Counted from the first letter of the stretch, positions 8,155-17,581 are shown. The stretch: 64,000 bases of DNA from an uncultured Rhodopila sp. (GCF_903915725.1 NZ_CAIWTY010000090.1:186001-250000), one strand, 5' to 3'. Numbers and translations: made by a program. Notes: generated by a model from the letters alone, not told the origin.

Positions 8155-10215
8155 ATGGAGCCGGGCAAGCGAGAGAGCCTGAAAAGCTGGCTCCGTCATC
8201 TGCCCGCGGTTCTCGGCGTGGTGCTGCTGATTGGCGCGATCTATGTGGTGCAGCGCGAATTCCGCCATCTCCAGCTTAAGGACATCGGCGCGGCGCTGAG
8301 CGCGATTCCGCGCAATGCGCTGCTGTTTTCCTTCATCTGGACCATCCTGTCGTATTTTATCCTGACGTTTTACGACCGTCTCGGCACGATCTACGCCGGC
8401 CACAAGGTTTCCTACGGCAAGGTCGCGTTCGCCTCGTTCTGTGCCTACGCGCTGTCGCATAACCTGGGCTTCGCCGCGGTGTCGGGTGCCGCCGTCCGCT
8501 ATCGCCTGTATGCCCATTGGGGCCTGACGCCGCTGCAAATCGGCAAGACGGTGGCATTCTGCAGCCTGACCTTCGGCCTCGGCGGCATGGTGCTGGGCGG
8601 CGCCATCCTGTTCATGGAGCCGCGCGCGATCCCGTTCTTCGGCCAGCATTTGCCGGCCATAGCGCTGTACGGCGTCGGCGCGCTGCTCTGGCTGATCGTC
8701 CTGGGCTACGTCACCTTTTCCAAGGTGCTCGGGCACATCCGGATGTTCGGCAACCAGATCGAACTGCCCGGCTGGCGCATGGCGATCGTGCAGGTGCTGC
8801 TGGCGACGATCGATGTCGCGGTGACGGCGACGATCTTTTACGCGCTTTTGCCCAAGGCTCCCGGCCTGACCTGGCTGATTTTCCTCGGCGTCTACGTCGC
8901 CTCCTACACCGCCGGCCTCGCCGCCAACCTGCCCGGCGGCATCGGCGTGTTCGATACCGCGATGCTGTTTGGGTTGGCACCCTACCTGGAGGCCCCGCAG
9001 ATCGTCGGGGCGATCCTGGTGTTCCGCCTCTATTACTACATCATCCCGCTGTTCCTCGCCGGCTCCTTGTTTGCCGGGAACGAAATCCTGCTGCGCGGCG
9101 GCGGCCTGCTGAAATACTTTGGCAGCGGCTCGGCGCCCGTCCAGGCGATTGGCCGCTGGAGCGAGCCTGACTTCGCCGTGACCGCGGCGACCGGCGCGGT
9201 CGGGCTTTGCGGCGCGCTGATGCTGTGCCTCGGCGTGCTTGCACCGCAAACGGATTTTGCCTGGCTCGACCCCGACTATGCGGAGTTTGCCAGCCAGGCC
9301 GGCCAGTTTGTCCCTTCGCTTATCGGCGCCGGCCTGGTGCTGATGGCCATCGGCCTGTCACACCGTGTTAACCTGGCCTGGGTGCTGACAATTCTCCTGC
9401 TGATAACCGGGGCCGCCTTCGCGGCGACGCAGGAGAACCGGCTGTGGGTCGTCGGCATTCTGGTGCTGACCACGCTGCTGCTGGCGCCGTTCCGGGCCTG
9501 CTTCTATCGGCACGCCCATATGTTCACCGGACCGTTGCAGCCGGGCAGCGCGCTGTCGATTGTCGTCCTGGTGGTCTGCCTGATGGCATTGGCAGTCACC
9601 CGGCCGCATACCCATGCGCTGCAGAACAACGCCTTCTGGATGGTCATCATCTCCCGCCAGGAGCCGAACTCCGTCCGCGTGGCGGTGGCGATCTCGGTAA
9701 TGCTCGGCCTGACGGCGCTCTGGCTTCTGGTGCGGCCCGGCCAGATTCGGTACGTGCCGTGGGACTCCAATGCACGCGATCTGCTCATCGGCCTGGGCGC
9801 GCATCCGGAGCAGACCTGTTCGGCCGGCGCTGACGGCCTGGTGATGGGCGAAGCCGGGCGGGCGGGCGTTGCATTCCGGCGTTGTGGCCGGGTGCTGCTC
9901 GGGCTTGGCGATCCGGCGGGTGACGAGAGCGACCGCGTTTCCGCGGTCTGGCGCCTGCGCGATCTGGCGCGCCAGGAAGGTCTGGACGCCGCCGTCTGGC
10001 GGGCCGGGCCGGACCTGTTGAAGGTTTACGGGGATCTCGGCCTGACAGCCTTGCCGTTGGGCCCCGACGGTTTGCCGCTTCCGGAATCGGAAGGCGATAC
10101 GCCGCGCGCGGAGCAATATCTTGTGTGCGTCGCCGAGCGGGACCTGAAGCTGCTGCTGCCAGTACTGCCAAAACTGGCGCTGGGCCCGCGATCGGTTGTC
10201 GCAGCGTCGGTTTGA
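8155..10215 (+). CDS. MprF-like membrane protein with shortened C-terminal domain
   Basis: A 686-residue protein starting at the ATG 2 bases after lysS. The first ~300 residues are the flippase-type LPG_synthase_TM domain (UPF0104), with YGKVAFASFCAYALSHNLGF and NLPGGIGVFD. More membrane helices continue to about residue 530. The last ~140 residues match the start of the lysyltransferase domain (VLLGLGDPAG, then a WRLRDLA helix). The protein stops about where the second acetyltransferase-like half of MprF should begin, and no continuation is visible in other frames downstream. It may therefore be a flippase with a vestigial synthase, or a truncated enzyme. Full-length MprF proteins are usually about 840-880 residues. 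Confidence 0.8.
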   Translation: MEPGKRESLKSWLRHLPAVLGVVLLIGAIYVVQREFRHLQLKDIGAALSAIPRNALLFSFIWTILSYFILTFYDRLGTIYAGHKVSYGKVAFASFCAYALSHNLGFAAVSGAAVRYRLYAHWGLTPLQIGKTVAFCSLTFGLGGMVLGGAILFMEPRAIPFFGQHLPAIALYGVGALLWLIVLGYVTFSKVLGHIRMFGNQIELPGWRMAIVQVLLATIDVAVTATIFYALLPKAPGLTWLIFLGVYVASYTAGLAANLPGGIGVFDTAMLFGLAPYLEAPQIVGAILVFRLYYYIIPLFLAGSLFAGNEILLRGGGLLKYFGSGSAPVQAIGRWSEPDFAVTAATGAVGLCGALMLCLGVLAPQTDFAWLDPDYAEFASQAGQFVPSLIGAGLVLMAIGLSHRVNLAWVLTILLLITGAAFAATQENRLWVVGILVLTTLLLAPFRACFYRHAHMFTGPLQPGSALSIVVLVVCLMALAVTRPHTHALQNNAFWMVIISRQEPNSVRVAVAISVMLGLTALWLLVRPGQIRYVPWDSNARDLLIGLGAHPEQTCSAGADGLVMGEAGRAGVAFRRCGRVLLGLGDPAGDESDRVSAVWRLRDLARQEGLDAAVWRAGPDLLKVYGDLGLTALPLGPDGLPLPESEGDTPRAEQYLVCVAERDLKLLLPVLPKLALGPRSVVAASV

Positions 10216-10637
10216 CGCCGCGGATAACGGAGTCCATTTCCGCGACTTTCGGACAAGGTCGCGTGTACAATTGGATGTTTTGAGCGAAAACCGCGCCCCG
10301 TCTCGGAAATCGGGCCGATGCGAATCATGAGATCTGCTGTTCAAGGCGCCGCCGTACGGCCGCGTCCGCGGGATAAATCGCAATCGAATCAGCGTGCTGG
10401 CAGCGGGGTATACGGCATGCCGATAACGTTATATGGAAAAAGCGGGCGGAATTTGGGCGATTCGCTGGAATCCGCCCGATTTGCTATGGGCGAAAGCGCG
10501 ATCACCCCGTATAGTGTATCGGCCTGTAGTGACGACACGAGGACGGTGACCGCTCCCGGCAGGGTTCGGTTCTTGTTCTGGCTCGGTTACCCAAACGGGA
10601 GAAACCGGCTCCGTGGCCCGCAAGGGCTTCCGGCGCT
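10216..10637. other. gene-free stretch upstream of the cold-shock gene
   Basis: 422 bases with no convincing coding frame. Several short AT-rich runs are present (for example around 10425-10445 and 10508-10520), which suit a promoter and a long untranslated leader, as is common for cold-shock genes. No defined RNA motif was recognised. Confidence 0.4.
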
Positions 10638-11357
10638 ATGAACAACGCGTATGATAATAGGGACGATTTTCTCTTGAACATGACCAACCGCGGCCGCGGA
10701 CGCCCAAGCCGGCGGCGCGGCTTCGACGACGACTTCGCCTTTGACCGTGCTCCGCCAGGCGACCTGCCGCGGACCCCACCGTCATGGCCCTCCTCGGCGG
10801 GTTTTGGCCCGGAGCACGACGCGACCGTGAAGTGGTTCAATCCCGAGAAGGGATTTGGCTTCGTGGCGCTGTCGGACGGGTCCGGGGATGCGTTCCTACA
10901 TGCGAACACACTCAATCAGTCCGGTCACAGTGCCGTAAGCCCCGGCGCAACCCTCCGGGTGCGCATCGGCCAGGGCCAGAAGGGCCGGCAGGTGTCGGAG
11001 GTGCTTTCGGTCGATGAAAGCACCGCGACCCCGTCTGCCGGCCGCGGCGCCGGCGGCCCCCCGGGCGGTGCGCCGCGCGGTCCCGGCGGCTTCGGCGGCG
11101 GTCCCGCGGGCGGCGGTGCGCCGCGCCGCGGTGCGCCCACAGGCCCCTCGGTGGAGATGCAGGGTACCGTGAAATGGTACAATGCGACCAAGGGCTTCGG
11201 CTTCGTGGCTCCGTCCGAGGGCGGCAAGGACGTGTTCGTGCACGCCTCTGCCCTGCAACGGGCTGGCGTCATGCAGCTTGCCGAAGGCCAAACCATCTGG
11301 ATGGATGTCGTCCAGGGGGCCAAGGGTCCGGAAGCGACCTCCATTCGCACCGACTGA
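10638..11357 (+). CDS. two-domain cold-shock protein
   Basis: 239 residues with two cold-shock (OB-fold) domains joined by a Gly/Pro/Arg-rich linker. Domain 1 lies at about 61-125 (TVKWFNPEKGFGFVAL) and domain 2 at about 175-238 (TVKWYNATKGFGFVAP). Both keep the RNP1-type KGFGFV motif, so both should bind single-stranded RNA or DNA. The N-terminal ~55 residues are Arg-rich and probably disordered. The ATG at 10638 is taken; an in-frame ATG at 10680 (MTNRGRGRPSRRR) is a real alternative. The gene is followed by a strong intrinsic terminator. Likely role: nucleic-acid chaperone in the cytosol. Confidence 0.88.
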   Translation: MNNAYDNRDDFLLNMTNRGRGRPSRRRGFDDDFAFDRAPPGDLPRTPPSWPSSAGFGPEHDATVKWFNPEKGFGFVALSDGSGDAFLHANTLNQSGHSAVSPGATLRVRIGQGQKGRQVSEVLSVDESTATPSAGRGAGGPPGGAPRGPGGFGGGPAGGGAPRRGAPTGPSVEMQGTVKWYNATKGFGFVAPSEGGKDVFVHASALQRAGVMQLAEGQTIWMDVVQGAKGPEATSIRTD

Positions 11358-11385
11358 GCCGATCGGCGGTAGCCGGTTGCTATTG

Positions 11386-11425
11386 AAAAGGCCCGGGTGA
11401 GGAACCTCCTCATCCGGGCCTTTTT
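11386..11425 (+). terminator. intrinsic terminator of the cold-shock gene
   Basis: A GC-rich stem (AAAAGGCCCGGGTGAGG pairing with CCTCATCCGGGCCTTTTT, one mismatch) with a T run at the end, 28 bases after the stop codon. Confidence 0.85.
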
Positions 11426-11487
11426 GCTGGCTCTTTCCGAGCCGAACGGCACGGGGCATGCTGATCCTTCAATCGAGGAGGACGTCC

Positions 11488-12339
11488 ATGCTGCCGATTG
11501 TCGCGGTTATCGCTCCCGGGATGATGGGAAGCGCGGTCGCCAAACGCCTCACCTCCAGCGGTCTCGAAGTCCGCACCCTTCTCTCCGGCCGATCGGCTGC
11601 GACGGCGGCGCGGGCGGGCGCGGCGGGGATGCGGGACGCTTCGGTCGAGCAGATTGCCGCGGCCGATTTCATCCTGTCGATTGTCCCGCCGGGGCAGGCT
11701 TTGGGGCTGGCGGAGCAGTTGGCCCCGGCGCTGCGGGCAGCATCGCGCAGGCCCATCTACGTGGATTGCAACGCGGTGAGTCCGGAGACGGTGCTGCGGA
11801 TTGAGGGCGTGGTGCGGGAAACCGGGGCTGCGTTCGTCGATGGCGGCATTATCGGTCCGCCGCCCGAGCCGGATTCCGGCAAGACCCGGATCTACCTGTC
11901 GGGGCCGGATGCCGGCACGGTCGCACGGTTGTCGGCATTCGGGCTGTCGATGCCGGTGCAGCCCGGGCCGGTGGGTGCGGCGTCGGCGATGAAGATGTCC
12001 TATGCCGGGATTACCAAGGGCTTCACCGCCCTCGGCGCGGCGATGATGCTGGCGGCGACGCGGGCCGGAACGGCTGACGCGCTGATCGCGGAGATGGAAG
12101 TCAGCCAGCCGACCCTGTTAAAATGGCTGACGGCGCAGATGCCGAAGATGCACGGCAAAGCCTATCGCTGGGTCGCCGAAATGGAAGAAATCGCCGCCTT
12201 CGTCGGCGCCGATCGGCCCGGCTCGGGGTTTTATGAGGCTGCGGCGCGGCTGTATGAGGGGATCGCGGCGGATTTCGAGGGACCTCGCATCGAGACGGCG
12301 AGGCTGGATGCGTTCTGCGACAAGGCGCAGGGCAAGTAA
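11488..12339 (+). CDS. NAD(P)-binding 6-phosphogluconate dehydrogenase-like oxidoreductase
   Basis: 283 residues with an N-terminal Rossmann domain of the beta-hydroxyacid dehydrogenase type (VIAPGMMGSAVAKRL, where the usual G-x-G is A-P-G-M-M-G) and a C-terminal helical domain of the DUF1932 type (KMSYAGITKGFTALG, carrying the expected lysine). GAGGAGG lies 6 bases before the ATG at 11488, which fixes the start. The family includes enzymes acting on small hydroxyacids; the substrate is unknown. It is alone in its transcription unit, after the cold-shock terminator. Confidence 0.8.
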   Translation: MLPIVAVIAPGMMGSAVAKRLTSSGLEVRTLLSGRSAATAARAGAAGMRDASVEQIAAADFILSIVPPGQALGLAEQLAPALRAASRRPIYVDCNAVSPETVLRIEGVVRETGAAFVDGGIIGPPPEPDSGKTRIYLSGPDAGTVARLSAFGLSMPVQPGPVGAASAMKMSYAGITKGFTALGAAMMLAATRAGTADALIAEMEVSQPTLLKWLTAQMPKMHGKAYRWVAEMEEIAAFVGADRPGSGFYEAAARLYEGIAADFEGPRIETARLDAFCDKAQGK

Positions 12340-12349
12340 GGGAACCGGC

Positions 12350-12632
12350 GCATACAAAGGACTTCAAGGCGCGCGATCACGAAGTCCTTCATGTCAGCGA
12401 GCTGAGCGAAGCAGACATCGAGGCAATTCGCACGGCCGAGGTTCCGCGGGCGTTCGCCGCGTTCGACCATGAAGTCGAGTCGTGGAGGTTGGTCCGGACG
12501 CAAACGGCCCTTGAGCATTTTCTGGCTGACCAGAAAGGCGCCGGAAAGTGCCACACCGTCATGGCCCGGCTTGTCCGGGCCATGACGACTAAGGCGGCTG
12601 CCACGATTCCAGTCAGTCTGAAGATGCTCTAA
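12350..12632 (+). other. coding-like remnant without a start codon
   Basis: An open frame from about 12350 to a TAA at 12630-12632 has protein-like composition (FKARDHEVLHVSELSEADI and later AAFDHEVESWRLV). It has no usable start codon, and its end runs through the palindromic repeat at 12558-12586. It looks like the tail of a lost gene extended by a repeat insertion. No family was recognised. Confidence 0.25.
12558..12586. repeat. short copy of the dispersed palindrome
   Basis: A perfect 12-base inverted repeat, GTCATGGCCCGG and CCGGGCCATGAC, around the 5-base loop CTTGT. This is the compact form of the element seen at 44007-44091 and 45912-46006. Confidence 0.7.
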
Positions 12633-13288
12633 GCCCCATTCCCCGGCCACCGGCGAAGCTGATAAGCCCCATCCCAGAACAGCCACTCATACTGCGTTGA
12701 CCGGATGAACGCCGTCAGCATCCGCGCCCGCACCGCATCCGAGGCCGCCGCGGCGGCGCGATCGGTTGCGGCCTTCACCGCCTGGACGACCGAGCCGAAG
12801 CCGTCCTCGGCATAGGTGTCGATCCAGGCGCGGTAGGGATTGTCCGCCGCCGCCTCGCGCGCGATGGCCTGGCCGACGACCCAGTAGATCCAGAAGCACG
12901 GCAGCAGCGCCGCCAACAGCACCTCCCACGGCTCGTGATACGCCGTGGCGAGCAGGAAGCTGGTATAGCTCAGGCAGTCCGGCGACGGTTCAGCCGCAGC
13001 TTCACCGCCGAAACCGGACAAGTATTGCGCATGCAGTGCCTGCTCCACGGCGACTCCCTCCAGCGCGGCATCCGCGAACAGCCGTAACGTCGCGCCGTCC
13101 GGACCCCGCGCCGCCGCCATCGCCAGGATGCGGGCATACTGCTCCAGGTACAGCGCATCCTGGACGATGTAGAAGCGGAACCGCGCCTGATCCAGCGTCC
13201 CCGCCGCCAACTCCCGGTTGAACGGCAGGTGATGAATCGCCGCCCGCAGTCTCGCCGTCCGCTGCCAGGCGAGGTCGCAGAACGCCAT
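12629..13288 (-). CDS. tenA: TenA-family aminopyrimidine aminohydrolase
   Basis: 219 residues of the TenA/thiaminase II family (HemO-like helical fold). It hydrolyses aminopyrimidine products of thiamine breakdown, so HMP can be salvaged for thiamine synthesis. Family features visible are FNRELAAGTLDQARFRFYIVQDALYL near the N-terminus, PCFWIYWVVG in the centre and YEWLFWDGAY at the C-terminus. The expected cysteine is in LLPCFW. It starts 13 bases after pepN stops on the same strand, so it is probably the last gene of a CitE-like/pepN/tenA transcript. No thiamine riboswitch is visible. A GTG one codon upstream is also possible. Confidence 0.88.
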   Translation of the reverse strand: MAFCDLAWQRTARLRAAIHHLPFNRELAAGTLDQARFRFYIVQDALYLEQYARILAMAAARGPDGATLRLFADAALEGVAVEQALHAQYLSGFGGEAAAEPSPDCLSYTSFLLATAYHEPWEVLLAALLPCFWIYWVVGQAIAREAAADNPYRAWIDTYAEDGFGSVVQAVKAATDRAAAAASDAVRARMLTAFIRSTQYEWLFWDGAYQLRRWPGNGA

Positions 13289-13301
13289 CACACCCCCGCC
13301 T

Positions 13302-15938
13302 TCACACCAAACTCTTTGACGCCATCTCGAAGGTGTTGCGCGACAGGTTCGGCAGCGCCAGTATCCGCTCCAGCTCCTGCTTCATCAGCGACTGCCGCCG
13401 GTCATCGTAGCGCCGCCATTGGCCCAGCGGCGACACCATCCGCGCCGCCACCTGCCCGTTGGTGGGGTCGAGTTGGACCAACGTATCGGCATACAGCCGG
13501 TATCCCGCGCCGGAGCCGTCATGGAACCGCACCTGATTGCCGGCAAAGCTGCCAACAAGGGCGCGGATGCGGTTCGGGTTGCGCAAATCGAAATCCGCAT
13601 GCGACTTCAGCGCCTCTACCGCCGGCAAGGTGCCCGGCAGCGGCGACAGGGCCTGGATCGCGAACCACTTGTCCAGCACCAGCGGGTCACCACGCCACGC
13701 CTGGTAGAACGCCGCGAGGGCATCCAGACGTTCGGCGCAATCGACTCCGGACAGGACCGCCAGCGCCGCCAGCACGTCGGTCATGTTCTGACCGGCGTCG
13801 AACTGCGCCTTGGCCAGGGCGACACCGGCGGCGTCGCCGCTGGCGACAAGGTAAGCCAGGCACGAATTCCGCAGCGACCGCCGCCCGATCGACGCGCCGT
13901 CGATACGATAGCCACCGTGATCGGTTAAGGATTCATAGGTTGCCCGCAACTCCGTGGCCAACGCCTGCCCGATGGCGGCGCGGGCCAAATCGCGGGCGGT
14001 GTGGATCGCGTCCACATCCACCACCTTCATCCTGTCGGCCAACGTCGCTTCACCCGGCAGCGCCAACGCCTCGGCGGCGAAGGCAGGCTCCTGTTTCAGG
14101 GTGGATGCCATCGCTTCGATCAGCGCCGGATCGACCTCCGGCTGGCGTCCCTGCTGGATCGCCGCAATCATGTCGAGCAACACGGAGGAGGCATATTGCT
14201 GTCCCGACTCCCAGCGCACGAACGGGTCGCTGTCATGCGCCGCCAGAAACCGCAGCCGATCGGCTGACAGTCCGGAGAGCTTCACCGGGGCGGAGAAGTC
14301 GCGCAGCAGCGACGGCACCGGCGGGCTGGCGACATCCGTGAACTCGAACCGGTTCGTCGCTTTGGTTGCCAGCAGCACGCGGGTGCCGGCTTTCGCCTCC
14401 GCCTCGCCATCCAGCCGGGTCGCGACTTCCTGCCCGTTGCCGTCGAGCAGGCCCATCGCCACCGGGATGACCAGCGGCTGCTTGTCCGGCTGCCCGGGCG
14501 TCGGCTTGGTCTGCTGGCTGATGCTTAGCGTGTAGCGCTTGGTCGCCGGGTCGTAGGAATCCTCGACCGAAATCTCCGGCGTGCCGGCCTGATGATACCA
14601 TAGCTTGAAGTCGGTCAGATCGACGCCCGAAGCGTCCTGCATCGCCTGGACGAAATCGTCGATGGTGACGGCGTGGTTGTCGTGGCGGGCAAAATACAGG
14701 TCCATGCCGCGGCGGAACGCCGGACGGCCGATGATGGTGGCCATCATGCGGATCACCTCCGCACCCTTGTTGTAGATCGTCGAGGTGTAGAAATTGTCGA
14801 TCGCGAGGTAAGCCTGCGGCTGCACCGGATGCGCAAGCGGGCCGGCGTCCTCGCGGAACTGCGCCGCCCGCAGCGCCCGCACATCGGCGATGCGCTTCAC
14901 CGCGCGGCTGTTCTGATCGCCGGAGAATTCCTGGTCGCGATAGACCGTCAGCCCTTCCTTCAGCGAAAGCTGGAACCAGTCGCGGCAGGTCACCCGGTTG
15001 CCGGTCCAGTTGTGGAAATACTCGTGCGCGATGACTGTCTCGATGCCCTGGTAGTCGGCGTCGGTCGCGGTTTCCGGCCGGGCGAGCACATACTTCGTAT
15101 TGAAGACATTCAGCCCCTTGTTCTCCATCGCGCCCATGTTGAAGTCGGACACGGCGGCGATGTTGAACACGTCCAGGTCGTATTCCAGCCCGAACACCTC
15201 CTCGTCCCAGCGCATGGATGTCTTCAGCGACTGCATCGCGTGCGAACACCGGTCCTCATCGCCGCGGCGGACATAGATGCCAAGATCGACGTGGCGGCCG
15301 GAGCGAGTCGCGAAACTGTCCTTGACCGACACCAGATCCCCCGCCACCAGCGCGAACAAATAACACGGTTTCGGATGCGGGTCCGACCAGGTCACGCTGT
15401 GCCGCCCGTCGCCGAGGTCCATCACCGGCCCGGGATTGCCGTTCGACAGCATCACCGGACAGGCCCGTTTGTCGGCGGTGATCGTCACCCGGTAGCGCGA
15501 CATGACGTCCGGGCGGTCGGGGAAATACGTGATGCGGCGGAAGCCCTGAGCTTCGCATTGCGTGAAATAGTTGCCGCCGGAGACATACAATCCGCTGAGT
15601 TCGGTGTTGTCCTTCGGCGAGATCCGCGTCGTGATCTCCAGTGCGCAGGTCTCCGGCATGTCCTCGATCGTCAGGCCGCCCTTCGTCTCGATCGGCACCA
15701 CTGGCTCGCCATCGCGGGTGATGGCGACAAGGGTCAGCGCCTCGCCATCCAGGTGCAGCGGCGATCCGGGCGGCGCGGCGGGGTTCCGGCGCAGCGTCAG
15801 CCGAGACACCACGGTAGTCGCCGCCTCGCCGAGTTCGAACGTCAGGTCGACCGTGTCGATCAGGAACGCGGGCGGGGTGTAATCCGCGAGGCGGATTTCT
15901 GCGGGGGCGGCATCGGTGCGAACGGAATCGGCGGACAT
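13302..15938 (-). CDS. pepN: aminopeptidase N
   Basis: An M1-family zinc metallopeptidase that removes N-terminal residues from peptides in the cytosol. 878 residues from the ATG at 15938, the normal length for bacterial PepN. The exopeptidase motif GAMEN is at about 264 and the zinc site HEYFHNWTGNR at about 299, with the downstream catalytic glutamate in LKEGLTVYRDQEF. The C-terminal half is the DUF3458-type helical domain. A frame-open extension upstream overlaps the lyase gene and is not family-like, so it was not used. Second gene of the minus-strand run, 40 bases after the lyase stop. Confidence 0.95.
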   Translation of the reverse strand: MSADSVRTDAAPAEIRLADYTPPAFLIDTVDLTFELGEAATTVVSRLTLRRNPAAPPGSPLHLDGEALTLVAITRDGEPVVPIETKGGLTIEDMPETCALEITTRISPKDNTELSGLYVSGGNYFTQCEAQGFRRITYFPDRPDVMSRYRVTITADKRACPVMLSNGNPGPVMDLGDGRHSVTWSDPHPKPCYLFALVAGDLVSVKDSFATRSGRHVDLGIYVRRGDEDRCSHAMQSLKTSMRWDEEVFGLEYDLDVFNIAAVSDFNMGAMENKGLNVFNTKYVLARPETATDADYQGIETVIAHEYFHNWTGNRVTCRDWFQLSLKEGLTVYRDQEFSGDQNSRAVKRIADVRALRAAQFREDAGPLAHPVQPQAYLAIDNFYTSTIYNKGAEVIRMMATIIGRPAFRRGMDLYFARHDNHAVTIDDFVQAMQDASGVDLTDFKLWYHQAGTPEISVEDSYDPATKRYTLSISQQTKPTPGQPDKQPLVIPVAMGLLDGNGQEVATRLDGEAEAKAGTRVLLATKATNRFEFTDVASPPVPSLLRDFSAPVKLSGLSADRLRFLAAHDSDPFVRWESGQQYASSVLLDMIAAIQQGRQPEVDPALIEAMASTLKQEPAFAAEALALPGEATLADRMKVVDVDAIHTARDLARAAIGQALATELRATYESLTDHGGYRIDGASIGRRSLRNSCLAYLVASGDAAGVALAKAQFDAGQNMTDVLAALAVLSGVDCAERLDALAAFYQAWRGDPLVLDKWFAIQALSPLPGTLPAVEALKSHADFDLRNPNRIRALVGSFAGNQVRFHDGSGAGYRLYADTLVQLDPTNGQVAARMVSPLGQWRRYDDRRQSLMKQELERILALPNLSRNTFEMASKSLV

Positions 15939-15978
15939 GATATCTCCGGCATTAGATCGGCCAGCATATATAGGGAGA

Positions 15979-16863
15979 CTATCGGCCGCGTGCGGCCTCG
16001 GCGAGACTCTCCCGCGCCAGCGGCAACATCGCGTAATCCACCATCGCGCCCTGGTAGCTGACCGCCCCCAGCCCGGCTTTCTCCGCGGCTTCGAAGGCAG
16101 CAAGCAGGCCGGTGAAGTAGGCGACCTCCTCCGGCGTCGGCCGGAACACCGCGTTGGCGATGGCGACATGCGACGGGTGCATCACCGCGACCCCGGAGTA
16201 GCCGATGTCGCGTGCCTTGCGGATCAGCCGCTCCACCGCGGCCAGATCGTCCTGCGGCGTGCCAAAAATCCCGGCGATCGGATAGGCGGCACCGCCAGCC
16301 CGGGAGTCGAGCACGAGCTTGGAGGCGAGATACAGTTGCTCCTCCCCGCCGGATGTCGCGCGGAAGCCGAAGGCGCGGGCGAAATCGCCTGACACCGGGC
16401 CGCTGATCGCGCCGTGGATGCCGCGCACCCGCGGGCTTGCCTTGGCCAGGTCATAGGCGTGGTACATGCCCTGTGCGGTTTCCGGCAGCGGCAGGATGCC
16501 GACGGTTCCCAGCGGCAACCCCGCGCGCCCCTCGGCATAGCTCAGCAGATCATGCACGTGGCGGATTTCATCGGGCGCCGCGACTTTCGGCATGACGATC
16601 GCGGTCAGGCCGTCGGTCACCGCGGCGGCGATTTCGGCTTCGGTGCCGTCATGCAGCGGCTGGATGCGGACGAAAGCACCCGCACCGGCATCGCGCAATT
16701 CGTGGATTTCGCTCTTGAGGTGCTCCATCGCCTGCGGCTTGAACTGCGGCGGCACGGAGTCCTCGATATCCAACACGGCGGCACCGGGTGAGACGCGGAT
16801 CGCCTTCGCCACCCAGTCGCGGCGGTGGGCGGGCACGAACAATGCGGATCGGATGGGCCACAT
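15979..16863 (-). CDS. CitE/HpcH-HpaI-type CoA-ester lyase
   Basis: 294 residues of the HpcH/HpaI aldolase - citrate lyase beta-subunit family, a TIM barrel that makes or breaks a C-C bond in acyl-CoA substrates such as malyl-CoA, citramalyl-CoA or citryl-CoA. Family features are RSALFVPAHRRDWVAKA at the N-terminus, VLDIEDSVPP (metal-binding acidic residues) and GVAVMHPSHV near the C-terminus. No CitD or CitF partner is nearby, so it acts alone, like stand-alone malyl- or citramalyl-CoA lyases. First gene of the lyase/pepN/tenA run. Confidence 0.85.
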   Translation of the reverse strand: MWPIRSALFVPAHRRDWVAKAIRVSPGAAVLDIEDSVPPQFKPQAMEHLKSEIHELRDAGAGAFVRIQPLHDGTEAEIAAAVTDGLTAIVMPKVAAPDEIRHVHDLLSYAEGRAGLPLGTVGILPLPETAQGMYHAYDLAKASPRVRGIHGAISGPVSGDFARAFGFRATSGGEEQLYLASKLVLDSRAGGAAYPIAGIFGTPQDDLAAVERLIRKARDIGYSGVAVMHPSHVAIANAVFRPTPEEVAYFTGLLAAFEAAEKAGLGAVSYQGAMVDYAMLPLARESLAEAARGR

Positions 16864-17068
16864 GGCGACGATTCTCCTTTGCGCGGCAGTGTGCGGGCGG
16901 AGGCGTTGCGGTGCAATCAGGCCGGTGGGAGATTCGTGACGGCGCGGCTAGACACTGTTGAAAACCGGAGACGGCCCGGGCTCGCCTTGTGATCAACCCT
17001 CTTTGCCATGCAGCGGCTACGCGCTATGGGTGGCGCCGAGTGGCGCACTTCAAGGCGCGGGGACAGCG

Positions 17069-17581
17069 ATGGACGATGATCAAAAGGAGCGGCCGGAGAG
17101 CCTGCTGCCGTATGAACGGTGGATCGAGCAAGCCTTGCGCCAGGTCGTGGCGCAGGCGGTCGAACACGCCGCGACCGAGGGCCTGCCGGGTGGACACCAT
17201 TTCTACATTACGTTCCGCACCGATTTCCCGGGGGTGGCGATCCCGCAGCGCGTCCGCGCGCAATACCCGCGCGAGATGACGATCGTCCTGCAGCACCAGT
17301 TCTGGGATCTGGCCTATGACCGGGAGAACCGGGCGATCTCCGTGGGTCTGTCGTTCGGCGGCGTGCCTTCGACCCTGACGATCCCGCTCGACGCCGTGGT
17401 GGAGTTCGCAGATCCGCATATCCGCTACGGGTTGCGGTTCCAGGCGCTGGATCAGGAGGCTGACTCCGAGGAAGCCGAACCCGAAACCGCGGAACCGGAA
17501 GCGCAGGAGCCGGCGGCTCCGGCCGAACCAGGCCAGGTGGTCAGCCTGGACGCCTTCCGCCGCCGTACGCCTCAAGGCTAG
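17069..17581 (+). CDS. sspB: SspB-type ClpXP adaptor (alphaproteobacterial form)
   Basis: 170 residues with the SspB fold at about 8-130, which delivers ssrA-tagged and other substrates to ClpXP. An acidic, Ala/Pro/Glu-rich linker follows (residues ~130-155), and the C-terminal tail VVSLDAFRR is the conserved short ClpX-docking motif. The ATG at 17069 fits the family start; longer frames upstream are not conserved. The fumarase starts 29 bases later on the same strand. Confidence 0.9.
   Translation: MDDDQKERPESLLPYERWIEQALRQVVAQAVEHAATEGLPGGHHFYITFRTDFPGVAIPQRVRAQYPREMTIVLQHQFWDLAYDRENRAISVGLSFGGVPSTLTIPLDAVVEFADPHIRYGLRFQALDQEADSEEAEPETAEPEAQEPAAPAEPGQVVSLDAFRRRTPQG

Noticed and set aside
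10318-10641. A 107-codon plus-strand frame before the cold-shock gene
   Set aside because: No ribosome-binding site, no protein-like pattern, and it overlaps the next start; treated as leader sequence.
12558-12586. Considered as an intrinsic terminator
   Set aside because: A good stem but no T run, and the same sequence recurs at unrelated loci, so it is classed as a dispersed repeat.
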